A DNA stretch of 64,000 nucleotides from Hallerella sp963629575 (GCA_963629575.1 CAVGIM010000003.1:1-64000), one strand, 5' to 3'; positions 9,701 through 18,184 are shown, counted from the first letter of the stretch. Translations and numbers: made by a program. Notes: generated from the letters alone by a model not told the origin.

Positions 9701-12700
9701 TGACGCTCTTTACGGTGACGACTTCCGGGGCTTCGGGGGGGACTTTTGTGGTCTATCTCGACGCGGGGTCGGGCTACCAGATCGGTGCGCCTTCCATGTC
9801 GGAAATTCACATCCAGAGCGGCATTACCGTTGTGCGCAAGGACCTGTCAACCGCACAGATCAAGGCCTACTGCGAATCGAACGCTTCGGTATGCCCGGAC
9901 GAAGATGTGGGCGACTGGCCCAAGGGAAATTGCGAATCGGGCAGCGCGGAGTGGGTAAAAATCGCTTCGGGCGTCGCCTGTTCCCCGGTGACAAGGAACG
10001 AACAGTGGAGCTGCATTGCCGGAGGAACGGGAACCGTTTCCCTGGAAAAGGGAAACGAAAAATCGGGATGCATTGTCGTCATTCCGCAGGAAAACAATTC
10101 CTACCAGCTGGAATCCATGGATGCCAAAAACTCTCCCTACACGCTCTACGCAGGAATCTTTGCGAAGAAGCAGACGCTTACCGTTGGCTTTACCGGGGAT
10201 ATTGGCGGCAAGAATCCGAAAATCAACGTGCGCATCGAACGGAGCTCTTCGGGGACCAAGGATTCCTATTGCGATTACGGAAATTCGAGCGATCACACGT
10301 GCAAGATCGATGTCTTCTACGGCGACTACGTGACGCTTTCGCTCGATACGTCTTCGAACGACCATGACAATTTCAATTACTGGAAGTGCGAAAACGCGAG
10401 CGGAAACTGCCCGACGGACATTCTTTCGAGTACGACTTTCCCGGCGTTTGCTGTCCAGGAGTCCGAATATACGCTGATGGCGCATTTCGGGGAATCCGAC
10501 AAGCATTGCTTCTTTGACGAGTTTACGCATCCGGACATTCTTTGCGGGGCCGCTTCCGCAGACGATGAATATTGCATTGCCGGTTACGGAAGCGGAAACT
10601 CCAAGGCGAAATGGCTCTTTGTTTCGGGGGCAATCACTTCGCTTGCGCTGGAAAACGGCTATCTCTCGGTGCCAAAAAGCGCAAGAAACAGCCCGGTCGT
10701 CATCATGAGCTCCGTGAATGCGGGCCTTTACGGAACGATGAAGGCGCTGGTGCAGGTGACGCGCGAAACGTCGAGCCACGACAAGTCGGAAAACGAAATA
10801 CGAAAATCGGGAATCCTCTTGCGAGCGACGAAAAACGCTTCGGAATACCTGATGCTGAACGTGTATGCGAACAAGAGCGGAAACCTGGAAGCGACTTACT
10901 GCATTGCCGACAAGTGCGAATCGAAGGAGCTGCTCGGCGGCTATTCGACGGTTTCCGTCGCGTCGAACGCGATGGTGATGGTCGAAGCGAAACTGAAGCA
11001 GGGAGCGGGGGAATCCGTGGATTCCCTGGTCGTTACCGCCTATAAGGCGAGCTATTACGGTTCGCCAACCGGATACTCGGCAGCGTTCGCGCTTTCCGGA
11101 GACGCCTACCTGCGCCTTTCGACCCGTGAACACGAATATGTCGGATTTTCGCTTGCGAGCGAAAAGGTGCGGCTCTACGGAATCGGGTGGAAAAGCGAGG
11201 ATTACGCCTCGGAATGCCACGATACCTATCCGACTCTCAAGTGCTCCTTCAGCGCGGTGGCGGAAGACGGTTTTGTGCCGACGGAAAAGAGCGTAAAGCC
11301 CTGGGTGGGGCATTCGGGCTGGTATCGTTCGAAGAACTGCTCCGAAAGCTACTTCTACCAGGGGACGGATGCTTGCGGCGGAAGCGAAAATTCCAGGACT
11401 TCCTGTGGCGACAGCTACACGTTCCGCGCAAGCGGTGCCGGCGCCCACGGCTACATGGACGGAACGAATTGGGTAAAGACCGCCTTTGCGACGCTTCGGT
11501 GCTACGGCGAAACGGAGACCGAAAGTCTGTGGAACAGCGATGAGGCGAATTGCGGAAAGTTCTGGACCGGGAAATTTACGGAATGCACGAATCACGAAGT
11601 CCTGCTTAATTCCGTTCTGGAAATTTCGTCGGGTGCGGAAAGCGGCGAAGTGTTCGCGTCCGCAAGGAACCTGCGGAATGCAAGCCTGAAGGTAAAAGTG
11701 GATTCCGTTTCGAACGGGACTCCCGATCTGGAAATCTATTTCGCAAGCAAGGACGACGGGGGAAATCTTTATTACAGCCAGTCGGTTCGCGTCTTGCGCT
11801 ATGGACCATCCGATTTCGATATCGTGTCCGAGATGGTGGCGAACGCGGATGCGGGCTTTGATCCCGAGAACGTGACGGGCGTTTATTACAGGAATAACGG
11901 AATTGCCGTGCGCATGGCTTCTCTCTCGACGGAATGCGCCAACGCCATTTCGCTTTCGGCGTGCCGCGCTACATACAAGAGCGGAACCACATGGGAGATT
12001 GAAGCGAACGTTTCGAACACGGACAAGATCGAATCGTTTACGATGACGCGGACGGTCGATGGAAGCTCCAACTCGAGAACGGTCAAGTGCAATGCGGGCG
12101 ATTCGGAAAGCTGCCTTTTTGATGGAGACGTGGCAATGCTCGCCTTTGCGGACGACCGTTCTCCGTACCAATCCGAGCAGGGAAAGTCCTACGCGTTTCA
12201 TCTTTCGCTTGTCGGAAACGGCGGAAGCTCGACGCTCGAAAAGGACTGCTCGGTCTCTCCGGAAACAATCGGAAAGATTACGGCGACGTGTTCAATCAAA
12301 TTTTCTTCGGTGCGCGCTGGGGAAGGACTTCCGATGTTTACCATGAATATCGACGGATGCCCGGATGGCGGTTGTGCCTGGAAAATTTCTTCGGACAACG
12401 GAAAGATTTCGGAAACGGGAACGAAAAGTTCCTACTCCGGCTCGTTTTCGGGAGAAAACACGGCGACGAATCCATGGGACGTGGGGACTTACCTCATCCG
12501 GGTGGAATCCGCGAATTCGGAATATCCGTTTGACGGCTGCAGCCAGGAGTTCACCGTGACCGAAGCGCGCTCGAGTTCTTCGATCGAACCGGAATCGAGC
12601 AGTAGTTCGGCGGAGGCGGGAAAGAGCAGTTCGAGCGGAGAAGGTTCACTCAGCGTTACATGCGGAATCTCATCGCTTAGTTGGAAAATTTACACAGGCG

Positions 12701-13734
12701 AACCTTACGAAAGTTCCGAGTTCTATTTCCTTGTGAAAAACAATGTTTCGGAAGAAAGTACCTATCCAGTTGAAATTTACAAGGATTCGGAATTCTTGAG
12801 TTCGGCCAGCGTGAATTCATGGTCGAACTGGACGGCGACTTCTTTGGGAAAACTCTCAAAAGGTTCTCATTCCTATTCCGTTCGTTACAATGGGCAGGAA
12901 ATTTGCGCCTCTTCCATTCAAATTGTTTCAACGCTTTCCTGTTCTATCGATAAAACGGAAATCGGATTTGGCGACAGCTTTACGCTGATGACTGTCTATT
13001 CTGGCAGTTGTTGGAATTCCAGCCTTTCCGGAAATGGAGTTCCCGATGCAAATTGTGGAATTTCCTACACGATAACGCCGACGTCAATGGGAACACAGAT
13101 TTACGTGTATCAGGTAACGAACGGGTCGGTTGGGGTGGCTGCCTGTACGACGGCTGTTGCCGTTACCGAAATCGCTCCGACGGTGGAATGCCCCGATGCG
13201 CAGACCAAGTCGGTCGGCAGTACGGTTTCCGTTTCGCCCAAAACGCTTACGGGGTGCGGAACGGACAACGGCTGCTCCTATACGGTAAGTGACGTGAATT
13301 CGCTGGTCGGCAGCGGAAACATCAAGAACGGCGAAAAGTTCTCGTTTACAGGATCTTCTTCGACAGGAACGGTAAACTATACGCTGAACGTTTCCAATTC
13401 CAAGGGGTCGGCGGAATGCAGCTTTGACGTGGAGTATGTGGAAAATGCGAGAATAGAAGTAACGGATAAAGACTCGCATCCATTTAAATCGGGAACTTGC
13501 GTGGATATTAAAAATGTCAACTTTGGCTATAATACAGATGTTTATTTCAGGTGTAATGCACAAATTGGGAATAGAAAAATTTCTTATAATGGAACATCTG
13601 CAACGTCTTCTGATCAATATAATGGTTTTGCTTTAAAAATAGGATCGACTTCTGGCTCCGACTTTTCTGCTGAAAATGTGTGCGTAGAGAATGAAAACGG
13701 AAGCGATTTAACATGTAATGTCAGTAACTATTAA
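6727..13734 (+). CDS. Giant PilX-like minor pilin / surface adhesin
   Basis: The 2335-residue product starts with a basic segment and one hydrophobic helix (SLVVVLLFMMIATIAATATY), then a PilX-like stretch (REAYQSAVAGIENARSW). The long exported part is Cys-, Ser-, Asn- and Gly-rich. Ser/Gly linkers lie at about 757-783 and 1948-1976 (ending SSSSGEGS), separating at least three blocks; the last resembles tandem Ig-like modules with paired Cys. Typical PilX is under 250 residues, so the ectodomain looks like an added adhesin, perhaps doing the job of PilY1, which is absent here. Bases from about 13450 to the end are AT-rich with different codon choice. AAGGAG precedes ATG 6727. A strong terminator follows. 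The adhesin role is inferred. Confidence 0.75.
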   Translation: MKNDFLNAQKAKSGVSLVVVLLFMMIATIAATATYKWITSESRSSGSRMLQREAYQSAVAGIENARSWIAWNANDAGALVKQYLDGGKVPVNIDRQLRPLQRAGQKYSVWLTGVNTESSTYKLKILSEGSARNGEAKHSEIAILNVDGLYQVKIPSEKSSSTVNFDYAYFGGTTTNSGNMNPTSMLINGNWTGNPNTVSKNFVVTGNASLSGDNLSVAGTACIGGNLSTQNGFTGKDLYVAGNTSNFNGTLAGNLYVEGDFNVGNACGNKNFAVLGNVTLNGTLDPGDCSGKRIEGNLCTSESGQLVTSGGNNAFTVYKNIWMPGNQNVWYKGWNYDNYDSYDKIVLGNSSESQVYIKTAHSWKDYDDHRNQKTFTETNGEERTCAVAGSNQYVCQEYGYYFSWAPWTRYCKKWATTATCNDWTKWAGAQYSPYPQRNKKDDLYYLFYVEDGIEDVEFKTHSNTYWNENIGAYYVGGALFYDLWDVWNQYRYGNNKTSEPDGLSPYCKKQGNYSSGSTAIEAFRPVCNVNPWFKSKGTVSRNLPSKVPFECAEQVKSDCDSIWEKKAGCDGSNYKVDDMLVTAYSKFESYANKDCAKNITVWSNDMSAKMNACYNEIIKDSDTKRADENLYNGYLVVKVTSNGLQNPTVPLDGKFIIIVTNSLGQQNLPSTTSDSYVFLYLREGGSGEIQPQGNGPFNYFIYTEKDVEKLLFNNSKLTGTVYAAASTCAKIKNMAIKEIEYNKSLLDDLANSGIICNNDGSSCGGSNSGGSSTGSSSSSVNYGGTDPHYISMAPQLGVSLETQYENKEKVTTSGDTTRLAGSYIVLPRVIYLPSDPAGKLEDYYNVLGLNGASVKKSDVRVTSCASSDASLNVSGALYSAATGSLSQGVYTCNTSASDYEDVPFWVVIGSETGNAPTVYFQKSSQEIAATQSAPMDSINLVVPAHTSDITINYSWSGSESSLSGWNINNLGGCSFGSGKCSMTLSAAEESIVTLFTVTTSGASGGTFVVYLDAGSGYQIGAPSMSEIHIQSGITVVRKDLSTAQIKAYCESNASVCPDEDVGDWPKGNCESGSAEWVKIASGVACSPVTRNEQWSCIAGGTGTVSLEKGNEKSGCIVVIPQENNSYQLESMDAKNSPYTLYAGIFAKKQTLTVGFTGDIGGKNPKINVRIERSSSGTKDSYCDYGNSSDHTCKIDVFYGDYVTLSLDTSSNDHDNFNYWKCENASGNCPTDILSSTTFPAFAVQESEYTLMAHFGESDKHCFFDEFTHPDILCGAASADDEYCIAGYGSGNSKAKWLFVSGAITSLALENGYLSVPKSARNSPVVIMSSVNAGLYGTMKALVQVTRETSSHDKSENEIRKSGILLRATKNASEYLMLNVYANKSGNLEATYCIADKCESKELLGGYSTVSVASNAMVMVEAKLKQGAGESVDSLVVTAYKASYYGSPTGYSAAFALSGDAYLRLSTREHEYVGFSLASEKVRLYGIGWKSEDYASECHDTYPTLKCSFSAVAEDGFVPTEKSVKPWVGHSGWYRSKNCSESYFYQGTDACGGSENSRTSCGDSYTFRASGAGAHGYMDGTNWVKTAFATLRCYGETETESLWNSDEANCGKFWTGKFTECTNHEVLLNSVLEISSGAESGEVFASARNLRNASLKVKVDSVSNGTPDLEIYFASKDDGGNLYYSQSVRVLRYGPSDFDIVSEMVANADAGFDPENVTGVYYRNNGIAVRMASLSTECANAISLSACRATYKSGTTWEIEANVSNTDKIESFTMTRTVDGSSNSRTVKCNAGDSESCLFDGDVAMLAFADDRSPYQSEQGKSYAFHLSLVGNGGSSTLEKDCSVSPETIGKITATCSIKFSSVRAGEGLPMFTMNIDGCPDGGCAWKISSDNGKISETGTKSSYSGSFSGENTATNPWDVGTYLIRVESANSEYPFDGCSQEFTVTEARSSSSIEPESSSSSAEAGKSSSSGEGSLSVTCGISSLSWKIYTGEPYESSEFYFLVKNNVSEESTYPVEIYKDSEFLSSASVNSWSNWTATSLGKLSKGSHSYSVRYNGQEICASSIQIVSTLSCSIDKTEIGFGDSFTLMTVYSGSCWNSSLSGNGVPDANCGISYTITPTSMGTQIYVYQVTNGSVGVAACTTAVAVTEIAPTVECPDAQTKSVGSTVSVSPKTLTGCGTDNGCSYTVSDVNSLVGSGNIKNGEKFSFTGSSSTGTVNYTLNVSNSKGSAECSFDVEYVENARIEVTDKDSHPFKSGTCVDIKNVNFGYNTDVYFRCNAQIGNRKISYNGTSATSSDQYNGFALKIGSTSGSDFSAENVCVENENGSDLTCNVSNY

Positions 13735-13754
13735 TTTCCATTTTCCCACAATCT

Positions 13755-13784
13755 GGTCTCCCTCAAAAGGGAGATCTATTTTTT
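13755..13784 (+). terminator. Rho-independent terminator after the minor-pilin operon
   Basis: TCTCCCT and AGGGAGA pair around a CAAA loop (13757-13774), followed by TCTATTTTTT. It ends the pilin operon 20 bases after the stop codon. Confidence 0.85.
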
Positions 13785-13837
13785 GTATAAGTTAAATAAT
13801 GTTGCATAATGGCCTTTTTCGCTGAACCATCCTTGAG

Positions 13838-13940
13838 TGAAGCGACCTGTCCGCAACAGGTGGGGGCCTGTCTGCCGACAGGCAGGTAGGAACGGTTTTG
13901 AAAGAAACGCTCGGAAGATTCTATCGGGGCTTTTAGCCCC
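13838..13940. repeat. Hairpin-rich intergenic element, copy 1
   Basis: GAAGCGACCTGT followed by a hairpin GCCTGTC-TGCC-GACAGGC (13866-13883) is shared with 34450-34508, where the same stem has the loop GGCA. A second hairpin, GGGGCT-TTT-AGCCCC (13926-13940), follows and leads into CTCCAGAATGACG, related to the CTCCAGGATGAC word of the repeats at 1 and 34630. The gap 13735-13965 contains this element and the pilin terminator, and no gene. Confidence 0.6.
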
Positions 13941-13965
13941 TCCAGAATGACGACAGACAGATAAA

Positions 13966-15006
13966 CTAAAGGGCGGCAACTTCTTCGGGCGAAAGACCGC
14001 AGCGCTTTGAAATAATCTCGATGGAAACGCCGTCATCGCGAAGACCTTTCGCCAGTTCCTTTTTGCCGAGAGAGATACCTTTCTGGATTCCTTCTTTTCT
14101 GCCTTCCAGGATTCCTTCTTTCCGCCCTTCTTTCATTCCTTCTTTCCGGCCTTCTTTTCGGCCCTCCAGGATGCCTTCTTCTCTACCTTCTCGGATGCCA
14201 TTCTGCCAGCCTTCCCGATGGCCTGCGTCAAAGCCTTCCCTGTGTCCGGTTTCAATCGCATATTTCCGGATGGCGTAGGCGTCCCATTTCCGCATTTGTT
14301 CCAGATCGATCATACGCTGTTCCTCTTTGCTTAATCTAGCTAATTCCGAGGTAGAAAACAACAGTTCAAAAGCGGTTCCCGCATAGAAAATTGGCATTTT
14401 TTGCGGCTTCTTGATGTTCTTGAGCGCAAAAAGCCCTTTGTCGAGAAGCGTTTTCAGATCGTCCATTTTCTTCTTGAACTTGGGAAGTTCCACGAAAACG
14501 AAGTTCACTGTCTCGCTGATGCTCTCTCCGCTTTCTTCTCGGAGCTTTGCCCGATGGATGTATTTCGGATTCTTGAAGAATTCAAATTCCATGAACACAA
14601 TCGTAATGACGGAATCTAGGCCATAGGCGTATGTCTTGCTGCGTTCGCCCTGGGCGATAATCGTCTGCGCTGCGTAATAGATGGCGCGGTTTACGATGTT
14701 TTCCTGCTTGGCGATTTGGACTTCGATGATGAATTTCCGTTTTTCCGAATCGATACAATAGAGGTCAAAAATCGATGCGCGGTTTTCGTTGGAACCTTCG
14801 GAAAATTCCTTGTCGCGGGACTGTACGTCTTGGATCGGTCTGTCGATTTCGCCTTCTAGCAAGGCGTTCAAAAGGGCAATCAGGCAGGTTTTGTTCTGCG
14901 TGTCGGGATTGAACGCTTTTTTGAATGTCCTGTCGAGGAGAAGGTCGGCATAGACTCCTGCACCCTGGTACTCTTCGAAGGTTTCGTCCCTGTTTTCAAG
15001 ATTCAT
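13966..15006 (-). CDS. Rpn-family PD-(D/E)XK nuclease / putative transposase protein
   Basis: The 346-residue product matches the Rpn family (recombination-promoting nuclease, often labelled transposase). The N-terminus has DLLLDRTFKKAFN and the nuclease core includes FDLYCIDSEKRKFIIEVQIA, where D, E and Q of the DxxC..EVQ motif are present. It continues with RAIYYAAQTI and an alpha-helical middle. The C-terminal third is a run of near-identical EGRKEG-type hexapeptides (about residues 255-310), typical of this family. Such proteins nick DNA and are often variable between strains. It stands alone between two intergenic repeats, on the strand opposite to its neighbours. No inverted repeats mark a transposon. 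Confidence 0.8.
   Translation of the reverse strand: MNLENRDETFEEYQGAGVYADLLLDRTFKKAFNPDTQNKTCLIALLNALLEGEIDRPIQDVQSRDKEFSEGSNENRASIFDLYCIDSEKRKFIIEVQIAKQENIVNRAIYYAAQTIIAQGERSKTYAYGLDSVITIVFMEFEFFKNPKYIHRAKLREESGESISETVNFVFVELPKFKKKMDDLKTLLDKGLFALKNIKKPQKMPIFYAGTAFELLFSTSELARLSKEEQRMIDLEQMRKWDAYAIRKYAIETGHREGFDAGHREGWQNGIREGREEGILEGRKEGRKEGMKEGRKEGILEGRKEGIQKGISLGKKELAKGLRDDGVSIEIISKRCGLSPEEVAAL
14076..14235 (-). repeat. Intragenic tandem hexapeptide-coding repeat
   Basis: Short units of the type CCTTCTTTCCGGCCTTC recur about eight to ten times inside the Rpn gene and encode EGRKEG, EGMKEG or EGILEG. The unit length of about 18 bases suits replication slippage, so copy number may vary between strains without breaking the frame. 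Confidence 0.65.
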
Positions 15007-15107
15007 CTTGGATACCTCGTGAATTTTTTTTGTGGAAAAGGTCCATTCCTTTCCCTTTTGTACAACGCTTTTCGGAGGAATTTATCTACCGGGAAATTGT
15101 AAATTTT

Positions 15108-15115
15108 TATATTTC
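15108..15115 (+). promoter_or_regulatory. Start-proximal promoter box of trpS
   Basis: TATATTTC ends 5 bases before ATG 15121, and there is no ribosome site between them. This spacing suggests transcription begins at or next to the start codon. The match to a TAnnTTTG-type -7 element is by eye. Confidence 0.45.
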
Positions 15116-15120
15116 CGAAT

Positions 15121-16125
15121 ATGAAAAAGATTTCGCTCACGGGCATCAAGCCCACAGGAACCCCTCATCTGGGAAACTATCTAGGCGCGATTCGTCCGGC
15201 GCTTGAACTGGCGAAGGATTACGAGACCATCTACTTCATTGCGGATTATCACGCCCTGACGACGGTCCATGACGGAAACGAAATGCGAGAAAACATTCGA
15301 AAAGTCGCCGCGACATGGCTTTCCTGCGGACTCGATCCGGAAAAAGGCCTTTTCTATCGCCAGAGCGACATTCCCGAAATCTTTGAACTCAGCTGGGCGC
15401 TCAGCTGCTTTACGCCCAAGGGATTTATGAATCGGGCCCATGCCTACAAGGCAAAGGTCGAGGCAAACCGTGTGGCAGGCGAGGATCTCGACACGAACAT
15501 CAACATGGGGCTGTATTGCTACCCGTGCCTGATGGATGCGGATATCTTGATGTTCAATGCGGATGTGGTTCCTGTCGGAAAGGATCAAAAACAGCATGTG
15601 GAATTTGCGCGAGACATCGCGATTCGATTCAACAAGCAGATGGGGAGAAATGTCTTCACGGTTCCGGAACCGTTTATCCAGGAAACGACGGATGTGATTC
15701 CCGGCCTTGACGGTCGCAAGATGAGCAAGTCCTACGACAACACGATAGAAATTTTTCTCGAACCGAAGGCCCTCAAGAAGAAGCTCGGAAGAATCGTGAC
15801 GAACAGCCTGCCGATCGAAGCGCCGAAGGATCCGGATACGTGCAACGTGTTTCGGCTTTACAGGCTCTTTGCGACTGCGGAAGAAACGGCTGCGCTCGCG
15901 GAAACGTATCGCGCCGGCGGAATGGGTTGGGGCTATGCGAAAGGCGAACTCCAGAAAGTTCTCGAACGGACATTCGGTGACGCTCGCGAAAAGTATAACG
16001 ACCTGATGGCGCATCCGGACAGGATTGACGAAATTCTCCGTGCCGGTGCAGAAAAGGCTCGCCCCGTGGCGCAAGCCCATCTGGAAGAGATTCGCGAAGT
16101 TCTAGGTTACGGGAAAATCGTCTGA
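15121..16125 (+). CDS. trpS: Tryptophan--tRNA ligase
   Basis: The 334-residue product, the usual TrpRS length, charges tRNA-Trp in the cytoplasm. The class I HIGH motif appears as TPHLGNY and the KMSKS loop as GRKMSKSYDN (about residue 200). The TrpRS signature region around KDQKQHVEFARDIA is present. ATG 15121 is preceded by a TATATTTC box only 5 bases upstream and no Shine-Dalgarno. The last 24 bases overlap the convergent nfeD-like gene. No tryptophan biosynthesis genes lie nearby. Confidence 0.97.
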   Translation: MKKISLTGIKPTGTPHLGNYLGAIRPALELAKDYETIYFIADYHALTTVHDGNEMRENIRKVAATWLSCGLDPEKGLFYRQSDIPEIFELSWALSCFTPKGFMNRAHAYKAKVEANRVAGEDLDTNINMGLYCYPCLMDADILMFNADVVPVGKDQKQHVEFARDIAIRFNKQMGRNVFTVPEPFIQETTDVIPGLDGRKMSKSYDNTIEIFLEPKALKKKLGRIVTNSLPIEAPKDPDTCNVFRLYRLFATAEETAALAETYRAGGMGWGYAKGELQKVLERTFGDAREKYNDLMAHPDRIDEILRAGAEKARPVAQAHLEEIREVLGYGKIV

Positions 16126-17559
16126 CTTCTTGACCCAGATTCTTCCATCGACGATTTCGGTAACGCAGACGGTTTCGCCTGCGTTTATCATATCGCCCTT
16201 TGTCTGTACATCGATAGACTTGTTGCCGAATCTCGCATGTCCTACGGGGCGAAGCGGGGTTTCGGCCTCTCCCTTTTCTCCGACATGGATCTCGATGATG
16301 TCTTCTGTCGGGGATTTGGCGGATTCGAGATCCGTCTTGAGCATTGGGGTCCAGCCTTCGGGAAGAAGGGGTATCAGGTACTTGGACGCGAAAAGGGGGA
16401 AGATTATCGCGAGAAGCGCACAGGCGGTCACATAGAGGACAATGGGAAACAGGGTGGTCGGATCGCCGGAATCCGCTCCGGGAACAAACGAGGGAAGCGA
16501 GGAAAAATCGAACGCCAGGATGACGGCCGCACCCATGCAGAGTATGCCCAGAATGCCACAGACAAAAGTCCCCGGGATGACAAGAATTTCCACGGCGAAG
16601 AGACCGGCGCCGATAACGAGCAGGGCGATTGGCAGGTAGCTGTCTAGGTGGTGTACGTATTGCCCGAGGAAGACAGTCGCAATCAGGATAATTCCCACAA
16701 TGCCAAAGACTCCAAAGCCAGGCGTCTTGAATTCGATGTAGAGCGCACCGAATCCGAGAACGAGAAGGATTCCGGAAATTCCCGCGATGAAGCGCGCAAG
16801 ACTTTCACTCCAGGTAATCTCGATTTCGTGGCTGCTTTCGATGCCGAGTCGCTTTTCGAAATCGGCGCGATTCTCGGGGGTTCCCCTGGAGAAATGCAAC
16901 GCGACGGCTTCTTCGTCGGTCATCGTCAAAAGCTCGCCGGAATCGACTAGAACTTTTGGCGTTCCCCAGAAAGCCTTGTCCTGCTTGCTCCATTTGGCGT
17001 ATTTGGATGCTTCGACGGCGATGGTGGAATCTTTCCTGGAAAGTTCATATACGGCAAGGTCCGGGGAGACCATCGCCATGGAGAGGAGTTCCGGGTATCC
17101 GTTCTTTTGGGCGAGATTGCGAAATTTTGCCCGGAGCGGGGACTGAATCTTTTCCCCGACGATTTGCGGCGTTCCGTCGCTGTTCTGGACAATCGGGGCG
17201 CAGTCTCCGATGGTCGTTCCGGGAAGCATGTAGAGGTCCTTGCTCGAAAGGGCGATGAGAGCGCCTGCGCTGATAGCTTTCCTGGATACGAAGGCGACTG
17301 TCTTTGAATTCTTTATCCCCATGATCGTATCGACGATGTCGAATGCCGCATCGAGCCTTCCGCCAAAGGTGTTGATTTCGAATACGATGTAGTCGGGATT
17401 TCTTTTGACGGCGTCTCCGATGGCGCGGGCGGCGTATTCATACATTCCCGGATCGACGTCGCCTTCGAGGGTTATCCATGCGGCGGATTTTCCCCACGAG
17501 AAGCCGAGGCAGATGAAGAGCGAGCAGAAAATAACTTGTACGAAATTCTTGATGGTCAT
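16102..17559 (-). CDS. NfeD-type membrane serine protease (ClpP-like plus NfeD domain)
   Basis: The 485-residue product has an N-terminal signal helix, then a ClpP/SppA-like protease domain with the oxyanion stretch NTFGGRLDAAFDI and the catalytic Ser in AISAGALIAL (about residue 98). Four to five membrane helices follow (about 255-400). The C-terminal OB-fold NfeD domain includes LRPVGHARFGNKSIDV. This is the long NfeD1b architecture, linked in other bacteria to stomatin partners and membrane quality control; no stomatin gene is adjacent. The 3' end overlaps trpS tail-to-tail by 24 bases. Confidence 0.9.
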   Translation of the reverse strand: MTIKNFVQVIFCSLFICLGFSWGKSAAWITLEGDVDPGMYEYAARAIGDAVKRNPDYIVFEINTFGGRLDAAFDIVDTIMGIKNSKTVAFVSRKAISAGALIALSSKDLYMLPGTTIGDCAPIVQNSDGTPQIVGEKIQSPLRAKFRNLAQKNGYPELLSMAMVSPDLAVYELSRKDSTIAVEASKYAKWSKQDKAFWGTPKVLVDSGELLTMTDEEAVALHFSRGTPENRADFEKRLGIESSHEIEITWSESLARFIAGISGILLVLGFGALYIEFKTPGFGVFGIVGIILIATVFLGQYVHHLDSYLPIALLVIGAGLFAVEILVIPGTFVCGILGILCMGAAVILAFDFSSLPSFVPGADSGDPTTLFPIVLYVTACALLAIIFPLFASKYLIPLLPEGWTPMLKTDLESAKSPTEDIIEIHVGEKGEAETPLRPVGHARFGNKSIDVQTKGDMINAGETVCVTEIVDGRIWVKKSDDFPVT

Positions 17560-17689
17560 TCGAAAATTCCCGAAAAGTGTCCTGTTTCCTTTTTAATTTA
17601 AACTTTTTGACTTTGCCGGGCAAGAGCCGGTTGTCTGGGAGCAAATGTCATCTAGGTTCAAACGTCAAGCGGATCGCTGGGATTTCTAC

Positions 17690-18184
17690 CTACTTTTTCA
17701 GCCAGGGTTTTCCGCCGATTCTTCGAAGTCCCTGGACTTTCGCGAGAACGGCCTTGTCCGCGTGGAGAATCTTTGTGAGCGCGGTCGGGGAAAGTCCGAA
17801 AGCCCGGGCCGCTTCCCGGGTGTCGCCTCCGTTTGCGCTTACGATGTCGAGGACATCCGCGATAAATTGCGGATACAGCTCGTTGGATGGCTGGACGTGT
17901 CCCATGCTTCCGGGAAATTTCAGCGCTTCGCGCGGCTTGGGCGCTTCGCGGACGCTGAGCGCGATGGCAAGCCGCATCCGATGGAGCGCATGGAGCTTGT
18001 TTTCGCTTGCGCTCCGACTTTCGCACGATTTGATTGCTAAATTGAATTCGCACAGCCGAAGATCGACACCGGAATTTGTCTTGTTGCGGAATTGTCCGCC
18101 GGGACCGCTTCCTTGGAATCCTGTGACCTTGCAGGCACGGAGCAGTTCGTCTAGAGGCATTTTTAGATAGGTATCGCGATGCAT
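17690..18184 (-). CDS. Peptide chain release factor-like protein (GGQ domain, possible ribosome rescue)
   Basis: The 164-residue product keeps the catalytic class I release-factor motif, GSGPGGQFRNKTNSGVDLR, but lacks the codon-recognition domain. It is thus like ArfB or mitochondrial rescue factors that hydrolyse peptidyl-tRNA on stalled ribosomes. After about residue 95 the sequence resembles a helix-turn-helix (GDTREAARAFGLSPTALTKI) rather than the ArfB basic tail, ending in WLKK. ATG 18184 lies 7 bases after a TATATTTT box (18199 to 18192 on the minus strand), the leaderless pattern. ATG 18160 is an alternative. The start codon shares ATGCAT with the divergent lipoprotein gene. Confidence 0.8.
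   Translation of the reverse strand: MHRDTYLKMPLDELLRACKVTGFQGSGPGGQFRNKTNSGVDLRLCEFNLAIKSCESRSASENKLHALHRMRLAIALSVREAPKPREALKFPGSMGHVQPSNELYPQFIADVLDIVSANGGDTREAARAFGLSPTALTKILHADKAVLAKVQGLRRIGGKPWLKK

Noticed and set aside
9847..12201. A 784-codon open frame on the minus strand inside the giant pilin gene
   Set aside because: It is rich in Arg, His and Val with no motif, as expected for the antisense of a GC-rich Ser/Asn-rich gene. The pilin frame is continuous through it.
14076..14235. Regular short repeats that might suggest a CRISPR array
   Set aside because: Units are contiguous without spacers, keep the reading frame and encode EGRKEG hexapeptides within the Rpn protein.
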